Origin: Henriciella sp. | GTDB taxonomy: Bacteria; Pseudomonadota; Alphaproteobacteria; Caulobacterales; Hyphomonadaceae | Direction of reading: 5' to 3' | Length of the DNA: 64,000 nucleotides | Assembly: GCA_030066975.1 (NCBI GenBank) | Contig: JASJAO010000007.1 | Coordinates: forward strand, 62,001-126,000 | Shown here: positions 35,901 through 44,983 of the stretch, piece after piece | Layout: each line of letters opens with the position of its first letter | How positions within the stretch are numbered: position 1 is the first letter of the stretch | Notes under the pieces: generated by a model | The model's input: only the letters and a program-made list of their open reading frames with translations | Database searches by the model: none | Told to the model about the DNA's origin: nothing | Translations under genes and position numbers: made by a program

Positions 35901-36223
35901 TCGAGCACGGCTTGATCCTGATCGAACGAAACTTCGAACTCTATGACGATCTGACCAGCGCCTTCCAGACCAAAGGAATCGATCTGTTTGACACCTTCAA
36001 TTGCTTGCAGCTCAGTTTCGACCGGACGGACCAGAAGCCGCTCTGCATCTTCAGGTGAGACGCCTTCCAGAGGAATGGTCACCCCAACAAAGGGGATCGG
36101 CACATCGGGATCGGCTTCCTTGGGCAGGTTTATATAGGTCATCGATCCGGCGATCAGAGCGACGACCAGAATGGCGAGCACCATTCTCGCTCGTCCGATT
36201 GCACCATCAATGAGACTGTTCAT
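32990..36223 (-). CDS. RND efflux pump permease (AcrB/MexF-like)
   Basis: This 1077-residue inner-membrane transporter has the RND layout: one helix, a large periplasmic loop, six helices, a second loop and five more helices. The helix-4 proton-relay motif reads GILVDGAIVVVEYADRK: the first Asp of the usual VDD pair is present but the second is Gly. Helix 10 reads GIVVNNNIVLID, where AcrB has its key Lys. This VDG/VNNN combination is seen in a branch of alphaproteobacterial pumps and suggests a changed proton path. The adaptor gene lies three bases upstream. No outer-membrane channel gene is next to it. Confidence 0.92.
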   Translation of the reverse strand: MNSLIDGAIGRARMVLAILVVALIAGSMTYINLPKEADPDVPIPFVGVTIPLEGVSPEDAERLLVRPVETELQAIEGVKQIDSFGLEGAGQIVIEFEVSFDQDQAVLDVQEKVDLAQREFPEEAREPIVEEMNASLFPILAINLYGDAPERGLYRIGQALKDELKGLDGVLEARLQGDREEVMEITVDPAKLEAYNISYQEILAVVSNNNRLVPAGRIDMGEGRFPVKVPGLIKTAQDAFDLPVKSAGDSSITLADVSTVRRTFKDREQYAKFNGQPAVTIQVIKRTGANILDTVAEVEAVIERTQPTWPDTINVTLTSDMSEMIDEQLGQLQASIAVAVVLVMIIVVAALGLRSAGMVGLAIPGSFVMAFLMLGLFGYTINMMVMFGMVIAVGILVDGAIVVVEYADRKMAEGLHRKQAYAMAAKRMFWPIVASSATTLAAFFPFLFWDSLVGKFMSYLPITLIFVLVASLVMALIFLPVLGSVMGGRGASETNNGLVEVSGVDGDPLEASGWFGRYARATSALIARPILVTLGAVAILISIFVWFASTPHKSELFLDVEPEQLYVFVQAQGNLSADEEYEIVDRAIERLLPIDGIESIASTSGSEGSGSFNFDGTSSPPLDTIGRVLINLKDRDDGYDGRITEQEIRDALVGVPGLRTEVRKLEQGPPVGKDVQIAVRSNDNVALYQVAGEIRAFVDTMDGLREVEDTRPLPGIEYQLNVDRAQAAKFGVDVSQVGAAVQLITNGILVGRYRPDDALDEVDIRVRLPESERSVEALDRLRIATPGGQVPLSQFVTRQPAQKITKIDRRDGKRVITIRANAIEQGEGAAKVTEIREWMETANLNPAVDMQFEGADEDAAEANAFFQMAALASLFLMGIILLWEFNNFYHVVLTLSAVILSTAGVLIGIQLVLPYISVLMIGTGVVALAGIVVNNNIVLIDTFQRLQRDGRNAEQAAIAAAAQRIRPILLTTLTTICGLLPMVFMMNVSFLDGSISFGGVTAEWWVPLATAVVFGLGFSTMLTLIVTPVWLAAPEKLGRWRDSMLGRSETRMNGQVETYPSYPATEADGASVRPAAE

Positions 36224-36226
36224 CTG

Positions 36227-37315
36227 CTACAATTCCTGCGACGGTTTGATCGCGACTTTTACGCCTTCACGTAGATAGTCCTGTCCCGCCGCCAAAAGGT
36301 TCACGCCATCTGGAATACCGGTGACCCATACACCTTCCGCAGCATCATCGGCAATCACGACTTCGGTGAATTGAATGACGTCATCACCATCAACATAGCG
36401 CACGCCAACCCGTCCATCATCGTGCAACACCAAAGCCGCAGGTGTCAGCAGTACAGCGGAGGTCTCACCCATGTTCAGATCGACGGAGGCTGTCAGTCCA
36501 GCTGCAATCCTCGCGCCCGGATTATCAATCTCGACCTCCACACGAAAAGTGCGGGTTTGTTCATTCGCTGTTTTGGCAACATACCGAATGGTTCCTTCTG
36601 TGGTTTCACCGGTCGCCAGTTGAACCTTCACTGGCATATCCGGATCAATCGCACCCAGTTGGCTTTCTGTTGCCTCAACCACCGCCACAATCGGGTCGAG
36701 ATCGACCAGTCGCCCGCAGGGGTCGCCAATCGCAAGGAAGTCACCTCGCTCAGCCATTCGCAGCTCAAACACACCCGCAAACGGCGCGACAATGCGGGTC
36801 TTGCGAAGCTCAATATTGGCGGCCTCAAGTGCAGCTTCCGCGCGATCCAGGGTGGCCTTGTTCGCCGCGGCGCGATTTGATGTGGTCCAACCCTTTTGCT
36901 CCAGTTCACTGGATGCGTCATACTCAAGTCGAGCGGAGCGAACACTTGCCTCGGCCTCTGCGATCCGTGCAGCGCGGCTTTCGATATCGAGGCCGCAAAG
37001 CTTGGTACCGCGCGATACAAACTGTCCTTCTTTCACGCTGGCGTCGACAACCGTCCCTATTGTCTCGGACCTGACGGTCACCTCACGGTCGGGCTCGGTC
37101 CGACCCTTCAACGATACGGATATTTGACGTGGGCTGGAAATCGCAGGCTGAACGATGACTTCCGGCAGCACGTCATCCGCGTCATTCGCATTTACTATTT
37201 CTGCCGTATCGGTCGTCGCAGACGTGCTTCGCAAGACACTGCGCGCGGTGAAATAGACAACCAATGCGATCAGGATAAGACCAGCAACCCGAACAGAATT
37301 AGGAATGGATGACAT
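36227..37315 (-). CDS. RND periplasmic adaptor (membrane fusion protein)
   Basis: The 362-residue protein has an N-terminal signal/anchor helix (about 9-26), a lipoyl half with SLKGRTEPDREVTVRSETIG, an alpha-hairpin (about 110-170, Ala/Glu rich), the second lipoyl half IVAPFAGVFELRMAERGDFL and beta-barrel and membrane-proximal domains, ending near KVAIKPSQEL. It joins the RND permease to an outer-membrane channel. It is the first gene of a two-gene operon; the 232-base upstream gap holds an 18-base palindrome at 37459-37476 that may be an operator. Confidence 0.9.
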   Translation of the reverse strand: MSSIPNSVRVAGLILIALVVYFTARSVLRSTSATTDTAEIVNANDADDVLPEVIVQPAISSPRQISVSLKGRTEPDREVTVRSETIGTVVDASVKEGQFVSRGTKLCGLDIESRAARIAEAEASVRSARLEYDASSELEQKGWTTSNRAAANKATLDRAEAALEAANIELRKTRIVAPFAGVFELRMAERGDFLAIGDPCGRLVDLDPIVAVVEATESQLGAIDPDMPVKVQLATGETTEGTIRYVAKTANEQTRTFRVEVEIDNPGARIAAGLTASVDLNMGETSAVLLTPAALVLHDDGRVGVRYVDGDDVIQFTEVVIADDAAEGVWVTGIPDGVNLLAAGQDYLREGVKVAIKPSQEL

Positions 37316-37458
37316 ACTTTGGGTGTCTTTCCGATGAGATCGATAGAACGAGACGAAGGCCTTTAGCCGCTATTAACCCAAATAACGATGAGACATTTCG
37401 ATCTCGCCAAACCGTTGTGTCGTTTTCAACACTGTTCGTAAGATATAGTTTATTTGTG

Positions 37459-37476
37459 GCGGATTTTGAAATCCGC
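37459..37476. promoter_or_regulatory. 18-base palindrome upstream of the RND operon
   Basis: GCGGATTTTGAAATCCGC is two perfect 8-base arms around TG. It lies 144 bases before the adaptor ATG and 72 bases beyond the end of the S9 peptidase gene, in a gap without genes. No U-tract follows on either strand, so an operator for a dimeric repressor is more likely than a terminator, though a weak terminator for the peptidase transcript cannot be excluded. Confidence 0.4.
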
Positions 37477-37547
37477 AATGTTCTTCGCGCGCCAGCCAGT
37501 CTCTGACGGCAGCGCAAACTATCTTCAAATCCTGACTTTACGCAGGC

Positions 37548-39557
37548 TTACTCGGTCGCAAACTGCGCTTCAAGGAAGTCAGCCTCGGCGCGATAATAGA
37601 ACAGGCGATTGGAGAGCTTGCGCCACCCATGCCCTTCATCCGGGATACGAATGTAGGGCGCTTCGATGCCATTTTCGCGTAGCGTACGAACCATCACTTC
37701 TGTTTCGTAGATGTCTATTCGAGGGTCCATAACGCCGTGCGAGTACAGCACTGGAACCCTGATTTGGTCTGCCATTCGAATGGGGGAGTTCTCGGTATAG
37801 TAATCCAACCATTTCTGTTCTGTGATATCGCCGTACTCAATGCGATCAGATGCCTTCAATCCGGGCGAGGCGATCTGCAGTGCGGTGACCCAGTCAGCAA
37901 CACCATAGCGGCTGACACCGGCTTTGAACGCGTCAGGATAGAGCGCCAGCACGGCATTGACCATATACCCACCATAGGACCCGCCTGAGACAGCTGCCCG
38001 GTCGACATCCACGCGGCCATCCTCCTGCAAGCCGTTCAGCATATCGATCAAATCAGCGACGCTTTCGCGGCGCAGCTCCTTATCGTCCAAAGTAACATAG
38101 GTCCGTCCAAATCCGGTTGACCCCCGCACATTCGGCTCAAACACCGCGACGCCGCGATTAACGTGGTACTGCACAATCGGATCAAATGACGGTCGGGACT
38201 GAGCGGTTGGGCCGCCATGCACTTCGAACAGAACCGGCGGCAGTCCGTCATCGACCAATGACTCCTCGCGAGGGAGGTAGAGCAGGCCCTGGATCTCGAC
38301 GCCGTCACGCGCGGTTATCCGTACGCTTTCAGGCCGCACGAGGCTGTCTGGGTCAAGCCCCGCATAATTGCTCTTGTATGTCCGATAGATCTTGTCTTCA
38401 CCAATATCCCAAACGACAACGTCCCCCGGCGTCCGCCAGCCATTGATGCCGATCGCCATACGCGTGGTCTCCAGGCCGCAGCTGATTGAATATGTGCCTT
38501 CTGGCAGGCTTGGCGTCTCCAGCGCCTCTCCGTTGACAAGGTCCTGGACGCGGAGGGTCTCAAAGCCATCCACGTTTTCCGTAAACACAAGATATGGTGC
38601 GCCGGGACCGCACAAGCGGATGTCAGCCGCGTCGTACTCAGTATCAACCACTGTCTGAAGCTCGCCGCTCGCGATATCATAAAACATGACGGCCGCCATT
38701 TCCCGATCAAGATTGCTGGCGTGATAGAAGCCTGATCCATCCGGCATCCAGGCAACCCCGCCATCGGTATGATTGGCCCGCGGAGACGGCTTCGAAATCT
38801 CTGTCATTTCTGCTGTTTCAACATCCAGCAGGTAGAGATTGTCAGAGTCTTCGCCGACGGTTTCGGCAACAACGATCTGGCTGGCATCCGGGGAGAAGGA
38901 CTGGGCGAAGAATCCAAACGTCCCCTCGAAAATAAGCTCCGACGCTCCAGTCTCCAGATCAGAGATATAAATGTCAAAGTCCTGGCCGTTTCGCTCCGTC
39001 GACGAGAACGTGATCTTCGATCCATCAGATGAGAAATCCCCGAACGACCGGAAGCCACCCTCGACAGCTGATAAGATGAGGGATTCCGTACTCCCGTCAG
39101 CATTGATCTGGTAATAGCTTTCCTGCTCATCGCCATTATTGTCAGCGCCATAGATCAAGGACTCGCTGTCTGGCGACCAGCGGAAAAACGTAATGCCATT
39201 GCCAAATGTCAGTTGTTTCGGCGCACCTCCAGTGGCGGGCATGATCCACAATTGCGGTACACCAGTGACCGTGGATCGATAGGCCAGTTTTGATCCATCT
39301 GGCGAAAGGCTCGGCGCGGATGCTCCGCTCGCGAGCAGATACCGGGCAATGTCGGCAGGTGTATCGCCTGCCAGACCCACTTTTACGGGACCGGCTTCAG
39401 GGGCGATCGACTCAAGTTCTGCTTCCGCTTCTGGTTCAACCATCGCTGCAGCCGCGGCGACGATGTCTTCAGACGCCTCTTCAACGGTGGAAACATCTGC
39501 GGTTTGGCACGCCGCGATCAAAGTCAGTGTTGAAATCGAAGTGATGAAACGTAGCAC
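37548..39557 (-). CDS. Lipoprotein prolyl-oligopeptidase-family (S9) peptidase
   Basis: The 669-residue protein has a short signal with lipobox LIAA-Cys17, then an N-terminal TolB/PD40-like beta propeller (about 60-400) with repeated SPD(G/A) units, then an alpha/beta hydrolase domain. The catalytic triad is visible: Ser in SGGSYGGYM, Asp in HGVMDPRID and His in IPDEGHGW. The start is GTG at 39557 with GGGAGA before it; an ATG two bases upstream is out of frame. It is probably envelope-anchored and cleaves oligopeptides in the periplasm. The M14-like peptidase gene lies immediately upstream in the same direction, suggesting joint peptide scavenging. Confidence 0.88.
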   Translation of the reverse strand: MLRFITSISTLTLIAACQTADVSTVEEASEDIVAAAAAMVEPEAEAELESIAPEAGPVKVGLAGDTPADIARYLLASGASAPSLSPDGSKLAYRSTVTGVPQLWIMPATGGAPKQLTFGNGITFFRWSPDSESLIYGADNNGDEQESYYQINADGSTESLILSAVEGGFRSFGDFSSDGSKITFSSTERNGQDFDIYISDLETGASELIFEGTFGFFAQSFSPDASQIVVAETVGEDSDNLYLLDVETAEMTEISKPSPRANHTDGGVAWMPDGSGFYHASNLDREMAAVMFYDIASGELQTVVDTEYDAADIRLCGPGAPYLVFTENVDGFETLRVQDLVNGEALETPSLPEGTYSISCGLETTRMAIGINGWRTPGDVVVWDIGEDKIYRTYKSNYAGLDPDSLVRPESVRITARDGVEIQGLLYLPREESLVDDGLPPVLFEVHGGPTAQSRPSFDPIVQYHVNRGVAVFEPNVRGSTGFGRTYVTLDDKELRRESVADLIDMLNGLQEDGRVDVDRAAVSGGSYGGYMVNAVLALYPDAFKAGVSRYGVADWVTALQIASPGLKASDRIEYGDITEQKWLDYYTENSPIRMADQIRVPVLYSHGVMDPRIDIYETEVMVRTLRENGIEAPYIRIPDEGHGWRKLSNRLFYYRAEADFLEAQFATE

Positions 39558-39577
39558 ATGAAGTCTCCCGTTCTGGA

Positions 39578-42250
39578 CTACTGGATTTGAGCCGGGCCAA
39601 GCAGAACTGCATTGGCGAGCAGCAGGTTCAATCCATTCAAATAGGCTCTGGTTGTCGGGTTCTGCGTAAATCCGATCACCAGCCCGTCGCCGCTCGATTG
39701 CGCCATCACGAAGGGCTTGTACGCCAGCTGCAATCGATTTTCTTCCCAGACATATCCGCTCTCGACCAGGGTTTCAGGGCCCGAGAAGTAAAACACATTC
39801 TTGCCGTCACCTTCATTCAAGGGTCGGTAGATCGCGTCACCGGTGACCAAGGCCGTCGCTGAAACGTATCCGGAGGCCAGCCAATGATCACCATCAGCTT
39901 CGACCCGCATCAGCGCCCCTGGGAGACCTTCGGGCCGAGCATCCGGATCTTCTATCAGCGCCTCATAAGACGCCTGATCCGTGATACGCAATCCGGTATC
40001 ATCTTCAGGTAGGTCTTCCTGCGCATCTTCAGAAATGAACGCCTTCTCCCTTTGGGTCGAAAGCAATCCGATCTCTTCGTCGGCCAGCGTGTCGATTGCA
40101 GAACCAAATCCGATCAATACGCCGCCTTCATTGGCAAACTTCTTCAATGCGGCCTGACCCGAGGCGCCTAGACGTGACTGAAATCCCCACCCGGTCGGTG
40201 GAAGGATGAGCACATCATATCGGGAAAGATCAGCAAAGCCGAGCGTACTGACGCGGATGGGCGACACCGGCAGACCGAGTTGCCGCTCGAACACAAAACG
40301 CGTGTTCCCCGCGGTAGAGGCACCAGTCCCTTCCCCCCAGGCCATTGCCACTTTCGGCATGTGCAACCGGTTGAAGGAAGAGCTCCCGAAATTCGGGCCG
40401 TCTTCAACCCAGCTCGTCTGCAAGGCGACCAGTTCGGCGCCGACATCGCGCGCCAGGCGGGTCAGCTGGCCCTGCAAATCGTCCTCATTGTCGCTGACCG
40501 AAAAAATGACGGTACCGCGCGGAAAAACCCGGCCGGACTGGGTAAAAGGCTGGTCCGTCGCTCTGCCGTCAAGGCCCGCCTTAAGCGCGGCCACGACAAG
40601 CTGGGCCTGTCCGGCATCCGTCCAGGGGACCGCGTAGCCAAACGCGGCGGGCTGCCCAGGTAGAATGGAGGCGGTTGGATCGTCTGCGCTCACAGGGGTC
40701 GCATCGCCTAGATCAACTCGCCGGCAAGTTGTCGCCGACAACCCGTCCATCAGCGGCATAGACCAAGCTGTGACATCATAAAGTTCGTGCTCCAGCCCGC
40801 GATCACGCCGACTTTCCTGTTCAGCCACAAAATCTGGCGGCAACGCTGTGTCCCGGTTGAGCAACGTATTGATTAGGCGCCCATTTGGCTGCGCTGTGTC
40901 CACAATGAGGGCCCCATTGGGGTAGTCTTCGCCGCATAGGCTCAGAGACCCTGACAGCCGCTCGACTTCGATCCCTTGACGTTCCAGTCGGCGCGCAAGG
41001 TCCTCTGCTTGCCACCGGCGCACACTCAGATCGAGCAGGATATAGCGTTCATCAGAGCGTTGGCCCAGTTCCACGGCTGAGCGGCGATACTGCGCGTAAG
41101 CCAGTTGGAAGCCCGCACTGTCATTGGCAACAGTCTCAGCTGTTGCGAGTGAGGCAATGAAGTTGTTCCGAACCGTTTCGCGATAGGTCAGCATCTCGCC
41201 ATTGCGGCGCTCAAACAGCAAACCGCGCGCGGATCCTTGCTCAAAGGTCTGCGCAATCGAGCCGTTCAGCGTCGGCCACATATCGCCATAGCCTGGATAG
41301 AAAGCGTCAAAGATCTCGCGTGTGAAATAGCTGATCCCAAAGCGATCAAACCAACTCGCCCGGTTCAGTCCGAATAGGGTCTGCTTCTCGCGCTGATCCC
41401 CGGTAATGTTCGGGTTCAGCGGGTCGGCTGGCGGCGGGAAGTAATACGTCTCGTCGCCGCCCATTTCGTGGGAGTCTACGAAGACAATGGGATGCCATTC
41501 GAGATAGGCTTCCACTTTTCCAATTGTCTCCGGCTGCGTCATCGCGAACCAGTCACGGTTGAGATCGAAAATGTAGTGGTTGAAGCGCCCGCGCGGCCAG
41601 GGCCGGTCATGCTCCACGGTGTACCGATCTGATTGTGGCTCAAGCCCAAGGGAGGACTCGAAGAAATGGACAAATCGTGCCCGACCGTCCGGGTTCTGGT
41701 TTGGATCAATGATCACAATTGTGTTCTCAAGAATGCGATCCACCAAAGCATCGTTCTGAGCTGCCAGCAGGTGGTAAGCGAGGGCGATGGCACTGTCGGA
41801 GGGCGAAATCTCGTCGCCATGCACACCATAGGACAGCCAGACCACTGCGGGGGTTCGCTGAGCCAGCGCCTGTAACTCACTCTCAGACAAGTTCTCACCA
41901 GCGCCCAGCTGTGCGAGATCGGATTTCACCTCATCCAGACGGGCCATGGTTTCAGGACTGGAGATGACACCGTATACCAATGATCGTCCTTGCCACGAGG
42001 TCGCGTAAGGCACGATTTTCATCCGGTCCGGGGCTGCGGCTTCCAACGCCTCCATGTAGAGAAGGATCTCTTCGGAGGTCGTAATCTGTTCTCCAGATGC
42101 GAAGCCGACAATCTGCTCTTGCGTTGGTATGTCGGGGTCATAATCAGCCTGCACATAGGGCTGTGCAAGGGCGAGGATTGGCGCCAATCCCCAAACAAGG
42201 ACCGATGCGACCAGGCCTCTCCATACCGAATTCAATTGTGCAAAAACCAT
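39578..42250 (-). CDS. Exported M14-family zinc carboxypeptidase-like protein
   Basis: The 890-residue protein has a classical signal peptide cut near LALAQP. The M14 domain covers about 45-380: the zinc motif H-x-x-E is in YGVHGDEISPSDS, and the third ligand His is probably in VDSHEMGGDETYYFPPP. The remaining ~500 residues form a long C-terminal region with a glutamine-amidotransferase-like fold suggested by DVLILPPTGWGFQ and EGGVLIGFGSAIDTL. This layout is common in Hyphomonadaceae/Caulobacterales and Bacteroidetes M14 proteins. GGAG precedes the ATG. It is co-oriented with the S9 gene, 20 bases apart. Confidence 0.85.
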   Translation of the reverse strand: MVFAQLNSVWRGLVASVLVWGLAPILALAQPYVQADYDPDIPTQEQIVGFASGEQITTSEEILLYMEALEAAAPDRMKIVPYATSWQGRSLVYGVISSPETMARLDEVKSDLAQLGAGENLSESELQALAQRTPAVVWLSYGVHGDEISPSDSAIALAYHLLAAQNDALVDRILENTIVIIDPNQNPDGRARFVHFFESSLGLEPQSDRYTVEHDRPWPRGRFNHYIFDLNRDWFAMTQPETIGKVEAYLEWHPIVFVDSHEMGGDETYYFPPPADPLNPNITGDQREKQTLFGLNRASWFDRFGISYFTREIFDAFYPGYGDMWPTLNGSIAQTFEQGSARGLLFERRNGEMLTYRETVRNNFIASLATAETVANDSAGFQLAYAQYRRSAVELGQRSDERYILLDLSVRRWQAEDLARRLERQGIEVERLSGSLSLCGEDYPNGALIVDTAQPNGRLINTLLNRDTALPPDFVAEQESRRDRGLEHELYDVTAWSMPLMDGLSATTCRRVDLGDATPVSADDPTASILPGQPAAFGYAVPWTDAGQAQLVVAALKAGLDGRATDQPFTQSGRVFPRGTVIFSVSDNEDDLQGQLTRLARDVGAELVALQTSWVEDGPNFGSSSFNRLHMPKVAMAWGEGTGASTAGNTRFVFERQLGLPVSPIRVSTLGFADLSRYDVLILPPTGWGFQSRLGASGQAALKKFANEGGVLIGFGSAIDTLADEEIGLLSTQREKAFISEDAQEDLPEDDTGLRITDQASYEALIEDPDARPEGLPGALMRVEADGDHWLASGYVSATALVTGDAIYRPLNEGDGKNVFYFSGPETLVESGYVWEENRLQLAYKPFVMAQSSGDGLVIGFTQNPTTRAYLNGLNLLLANAVLLGPAQIQ

Positions 42251-42499
42251 CAGTTTCCTCTCCTATCCCGCACCGGACGGTAGATTTATCGAGCGAGAGG
42301 TAAAGGGGCCCGGCAAGATTTATTGTCGCAACGAGGTTTAGCGGCATCGAATTGCGTAAAACCGCCACTTCGGGCATTTTCCGATACGGGTCACTCGACG
42401 GTAGCGTTTCACTCGCCGACGAGCAAATGGCCGACCAAAGTCGATCTTTCACAATGGCGCGCGCCCACCCAGTTTTAACTTCATCAGAAGAGGACCATA

Positions 42500-42703
42500 A
42501 TGAAACATCACATCCTGATTGCTCTGGGGCTGTTGATGGGCGTCATGTTCAGCTACCGGCTGGCAGGCGCGCTCACAGGTTCCGGATTTGGTTTCTGGCA
42601 GCTCTATTTGTTGGGCGGATTGGCTCTGTCTGCAGCGCTTATCTATGCTGGATTGAAAGAGCGTCAGCGCCTGCGCGAAGCGTCAGAAGATAAAGAGCCT
42701 TAG
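42500..42703 (+). CDS. Small two-helix membrane protein
   Basis: This 67-residue protein has two hydrophobic stretches (about 4-22 and 34-52) and a charged C-terminal tail (KERQRLREASEDKEP). AGAGGAC is placed well before the ATG. I do not recognise a family. It stands 93 bases before the DUF4212 gene and may be transcribed with the acetate symporter genes. Confidence 0.55.
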   Translation: MKHHILIALGLLMGVMFSYRLAGALTGSGFGFWQLYLLGGLALSAALIYAGLKERQRLREASEDKEP

Positions 42704-42796
42704 ACCAAAGTCCCCCTCTACAATGTGATCGACCTGAGTCACCCTGCAATTGCGGTAAACCACCGTCGAAGACCATAAACAGGGAGGACTCAAAAT

Positions 42797-43060
42797 ATGT
42801 CCGAAAAAGAGCATATCGATGCGAAAGGCTATTGGGCGGCGACAGTCCGCTTGACCCTGAGCCTCCTCGCCATCTGGTTTGCCGTCTCGTATGCAGCCGG
42901 CATTCTGTTCCGGGATTTCCTGGACCAATTCGCTATAGGCGGCGCGCCGCTTGGCTTCTGGTTCGCACAGCAGGGATCAATCTACGTCTTCGTGGCGCTG
43001 ATCTTCTACTATTGCTGGGCCATGGCCAGACTGGAACGCAAATTCGGCGTGGAGGGTTAA
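42797..43060 (+). CDS. DUF4212 sodium:solute symporter small subunit
   Basis: The 87-residue protein has two transmembrane helices (about 16-40 and 53-73) and the DUF4212 marks YWAATVRLTLSLLAIWF and PLGFWFAQQGSIYVFV. DUF4212 proteins are always found just before VC_2705-type symporters and are regarded as their small subunit. The symporter gene follows after three bases. GGAGG precedes the ATG. It should sit in the inner membrane with the ActP-like permease. Confidence 0.92.
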   Translation: MSEKEHIDAKGYWAATVRLTLSLLAIWFAVSYAAGILFRDFLDQFAIGGAPLGFWFAQQGSIYVFVALIFYYCWAMARLERKFGVEG

Positions 43061-43063
43061 GTC

Positions 43064-44842
43064 ATGGATTGGACCCTCTTCTTCGTTGCAACAACGTTTG
43101 CACTCTATATCGGGATCGCGATCTGGGCGCGCGCCGGATCGACCGATGACTTTTACGTCGCCGGGCATGATGTCCACCCAACCGTCAACGGCATGGCGAC
43201 GGCGGCGGACTGGATGTCAGCGGCTTCATTCCTTTCGATGGCCGGATTGATTGCCTTCCTTGGGTATGGCGGCTCTGTCTACCTCATGGGCTGGACGGGC
43301 GGCTATGTCCTTCTTGCCGTACTGCTCGCGCCCTTCTTGCGGGAGTTTGGCAAGTTCACGGTGCCCGACTTTGTCGGCGACCGCTATTACTCGACTTTCG
43401 CCCGCGTCATCGCGGTGGTCTGCGCCTTGTTCGTGTCGTTCACCTACATTGCCGGTCAAATGAAAGGCGTAGGGGTCGCGTTCTCTGGCTTCCTTGGTGT
43501 CCCGTTTGAGTTGGGCATTATTATTGGCATGGTCATCGTGTTCTTCTACGCCGTTCTCGGCGGTATGAAGGGCGTGACCTACACTCAGGTCGCGCAGTAC
43601 TGCGTGTTGATTTTCGCCTACACGGTTCCAGCGATCTTCATGTCGATGATCATCACCGGGAACCCCATCCCGCAGCTTGGCTTTATCGGAAATGCGGCAG
43701 GTGAAGACATATCCATGTTGCAGAAACTGAACACCGTCGTGACGGATCTTGGTTTCCAGGAATACACCCAAACCAACAAATCCATGTTTGACGTGTTTGC
43801 GATCACCGGCGCTCTGATGTTCGGTACGGCTGGACTGCCACACGTGATCATTCGCTTCTTCACCGTGCCAAGTGCAAAGGCTGCTCGTTTCTCAGCAGGC
43901 TGGGCTCTGGTCTTCATCGCCATCCTGTACACGACGGCTCCTGCTGTCGGTGCGTTCGCTCGCATGAACTTCATCGATACGGTCAACGATGCGACCTACA
44001 TCACCGATGAGCAGAATTATGAGCAAACCGCAGCTGCGATTGAAGCCGACGGCGGCAAGCCGGTCCCGACCTGGTACAAAACCTGGGAAAGAACCGGTCT
44101 GCTTGAATTCGAAGACAAGAATGGTGACGGCATCATGCAGTATCGTGGGCCAAACAGCCCCGATGGCATCGAAAACGAGGTGAATCCGAACCGGGACATC
44201 TTCGTGCTCGCCAACCCACAGATCGCGCAGCTGCCGGCCTGGGTCATCGGATTGGTCGTCGCAGGTGGTCTCGCGGCCGCACTGTCAACGGCTGCCGGGC
44301 TTCTGATGGTTATTTCGTCAGCGGTCAGCCACGATCTGTGTCGCCGAACGCTGTTCAAGGATATGGATGACAAAACTGAGCTGCGGGTCGCCCGAGGGGC
44401 CGCGGCAGGTGCCGTCGTCGCCGCCGGACTGCTGGGGATTTACTCCTCGCAGCTGGGCTTTGTGGCTCAGGTGGTCGCCTTTGCCTTCGGATTGGCCGCC
44501 GCGTCCTTGTTCCCGATTATCTTCCTGGGAATCTTCTGGAAGCGGATGAACAAGGAAGGCGCGATTGTCGCCATGCTGTTCGGACTGGTCTCTACATTCG
44601 CCTACATCGTCTACTTCAAGTTCGGTGGCGGCACACCTGATCAGTATCTGTTCGGGGTTTCACCCGAAGGAATTGGTTTTGTCTTCATGTGGGTCTCGGG
44701 CGCTCTGGGGATCGTGACAGCACTTGTCACAGATGCACCACCGCAAGATGTCCAGGATCTTGTCGAAGACATCCGGGTCCCAGGTACACGGCAACCTCAC
44801 GGCATGGCAGATGCCGGGATGGCGCCAGCACCTGCGGAATAG
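43064..44842 (+). CDS. Sodium:solute symporter, acetate (ActP-like, VC_2705 subfamily)
   Basis: The 592-residue protein of the SSS (SLC5) family has about 13 helices. TAADWMSAASFLSMAGLI is the conserved helix-1/2 motif for sodium and substrate, and GLAAALSTAAGLLMVISSAVSHDL is the helix-8 signature. An insertion of about 60 residues (ETAAAIEADGGKPVPTWYKT to VNPNRDI) in a loop is typical of the VC_2705 subfamily. Context (DUF4212 before; CrbS-like kinase, regulator, porin and acetyl-CoA synthetase after) supports short-chain carboxylate uptake. A strong terminator follows at 44867. The substrate could also be another small carboxylate. Confidence 0.9.
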   Translation: MDWTLFFVATTFALYIGIAIWARAGSTDDFYVAGHDVHPTVNGMATAADWMSAASFLSMAGLIAFLGYGGSVYLMGWTGGYVLLAVLLAPFLREFGKFTVPDFVGDRYYSTFARVIAVVCALFVSFTYIAGQMKGVGVAFSGFLGVPFELGIIIGMVIVFFYAVLGGMKGVTYTQVAQYCVLIFAYTVPAIFMSMIITGNPIPQLGFIGNAAGEDISMLQKLNTVVTDLGFQEYTQTNKSMFDVFAITGALMFGTAGLPHVIIRFFTVPSAKAARFSAGWALVFIAILYTTAPAVGAFARMNFIDTVNDATYITDEQNYEQTAAAIEADGGKPVPTWYKTWERTGLLEFEDKNGDGIMQYRGPNSPDGIENEVNPNRDIFVLANPQIAQLPAWVIGLVVAGGLAAALSTAAGLLMVISSAVSHDLCRRTLFKDMDDKTELRVARGAAAGAVVAAGLLGIYSSQLGFVAQVVAFAFGLAAASLFPIIFLGIFWKRMNKEGAIVAMLFGLVSTFAYIVYFKFGGGTPDQYLFGVSPEGIGFVFMWVSGALGIVTALVTDAPPQDVQDLVEDIRVPGTRQPHGMADAGMAPAPAE

Positions 44843-44866
44843 CCTCCTCCCAAGGGCGAACTTGCT

Positions 44867-44899
44867 GGGGCGGTAGAGATACCGCCCCTGTTTTTTTTT
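44867..44899 (+). terminator. Rho-independent terminator after the symporter gene
   Basis: GGGGCGGTA and TACCGCCCC form a perfect nine-base-pair stem around a GAGA loop (44867-44888) and nine T residues follow at 44891-44899. It lies 24 bases after the symporter stop and separates it from the kinase gene. Confidence 0.95.
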
Positions 44900-44983
44900 A
44901 TACTACCCGGAGCGCTCCTATTCGACTTAAGGCGTGATTGGATTCGACACTGCCGAAGGGCATGCTAGCGTCAGGAGATGTCT

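Noticed and set aside
43226-43843. 205-codon minus-strand frame inside the symporter gene
   Set aside because: It is antisense to conserved transmembrane helices and is His/Asp rich, typical of a shadow frame.
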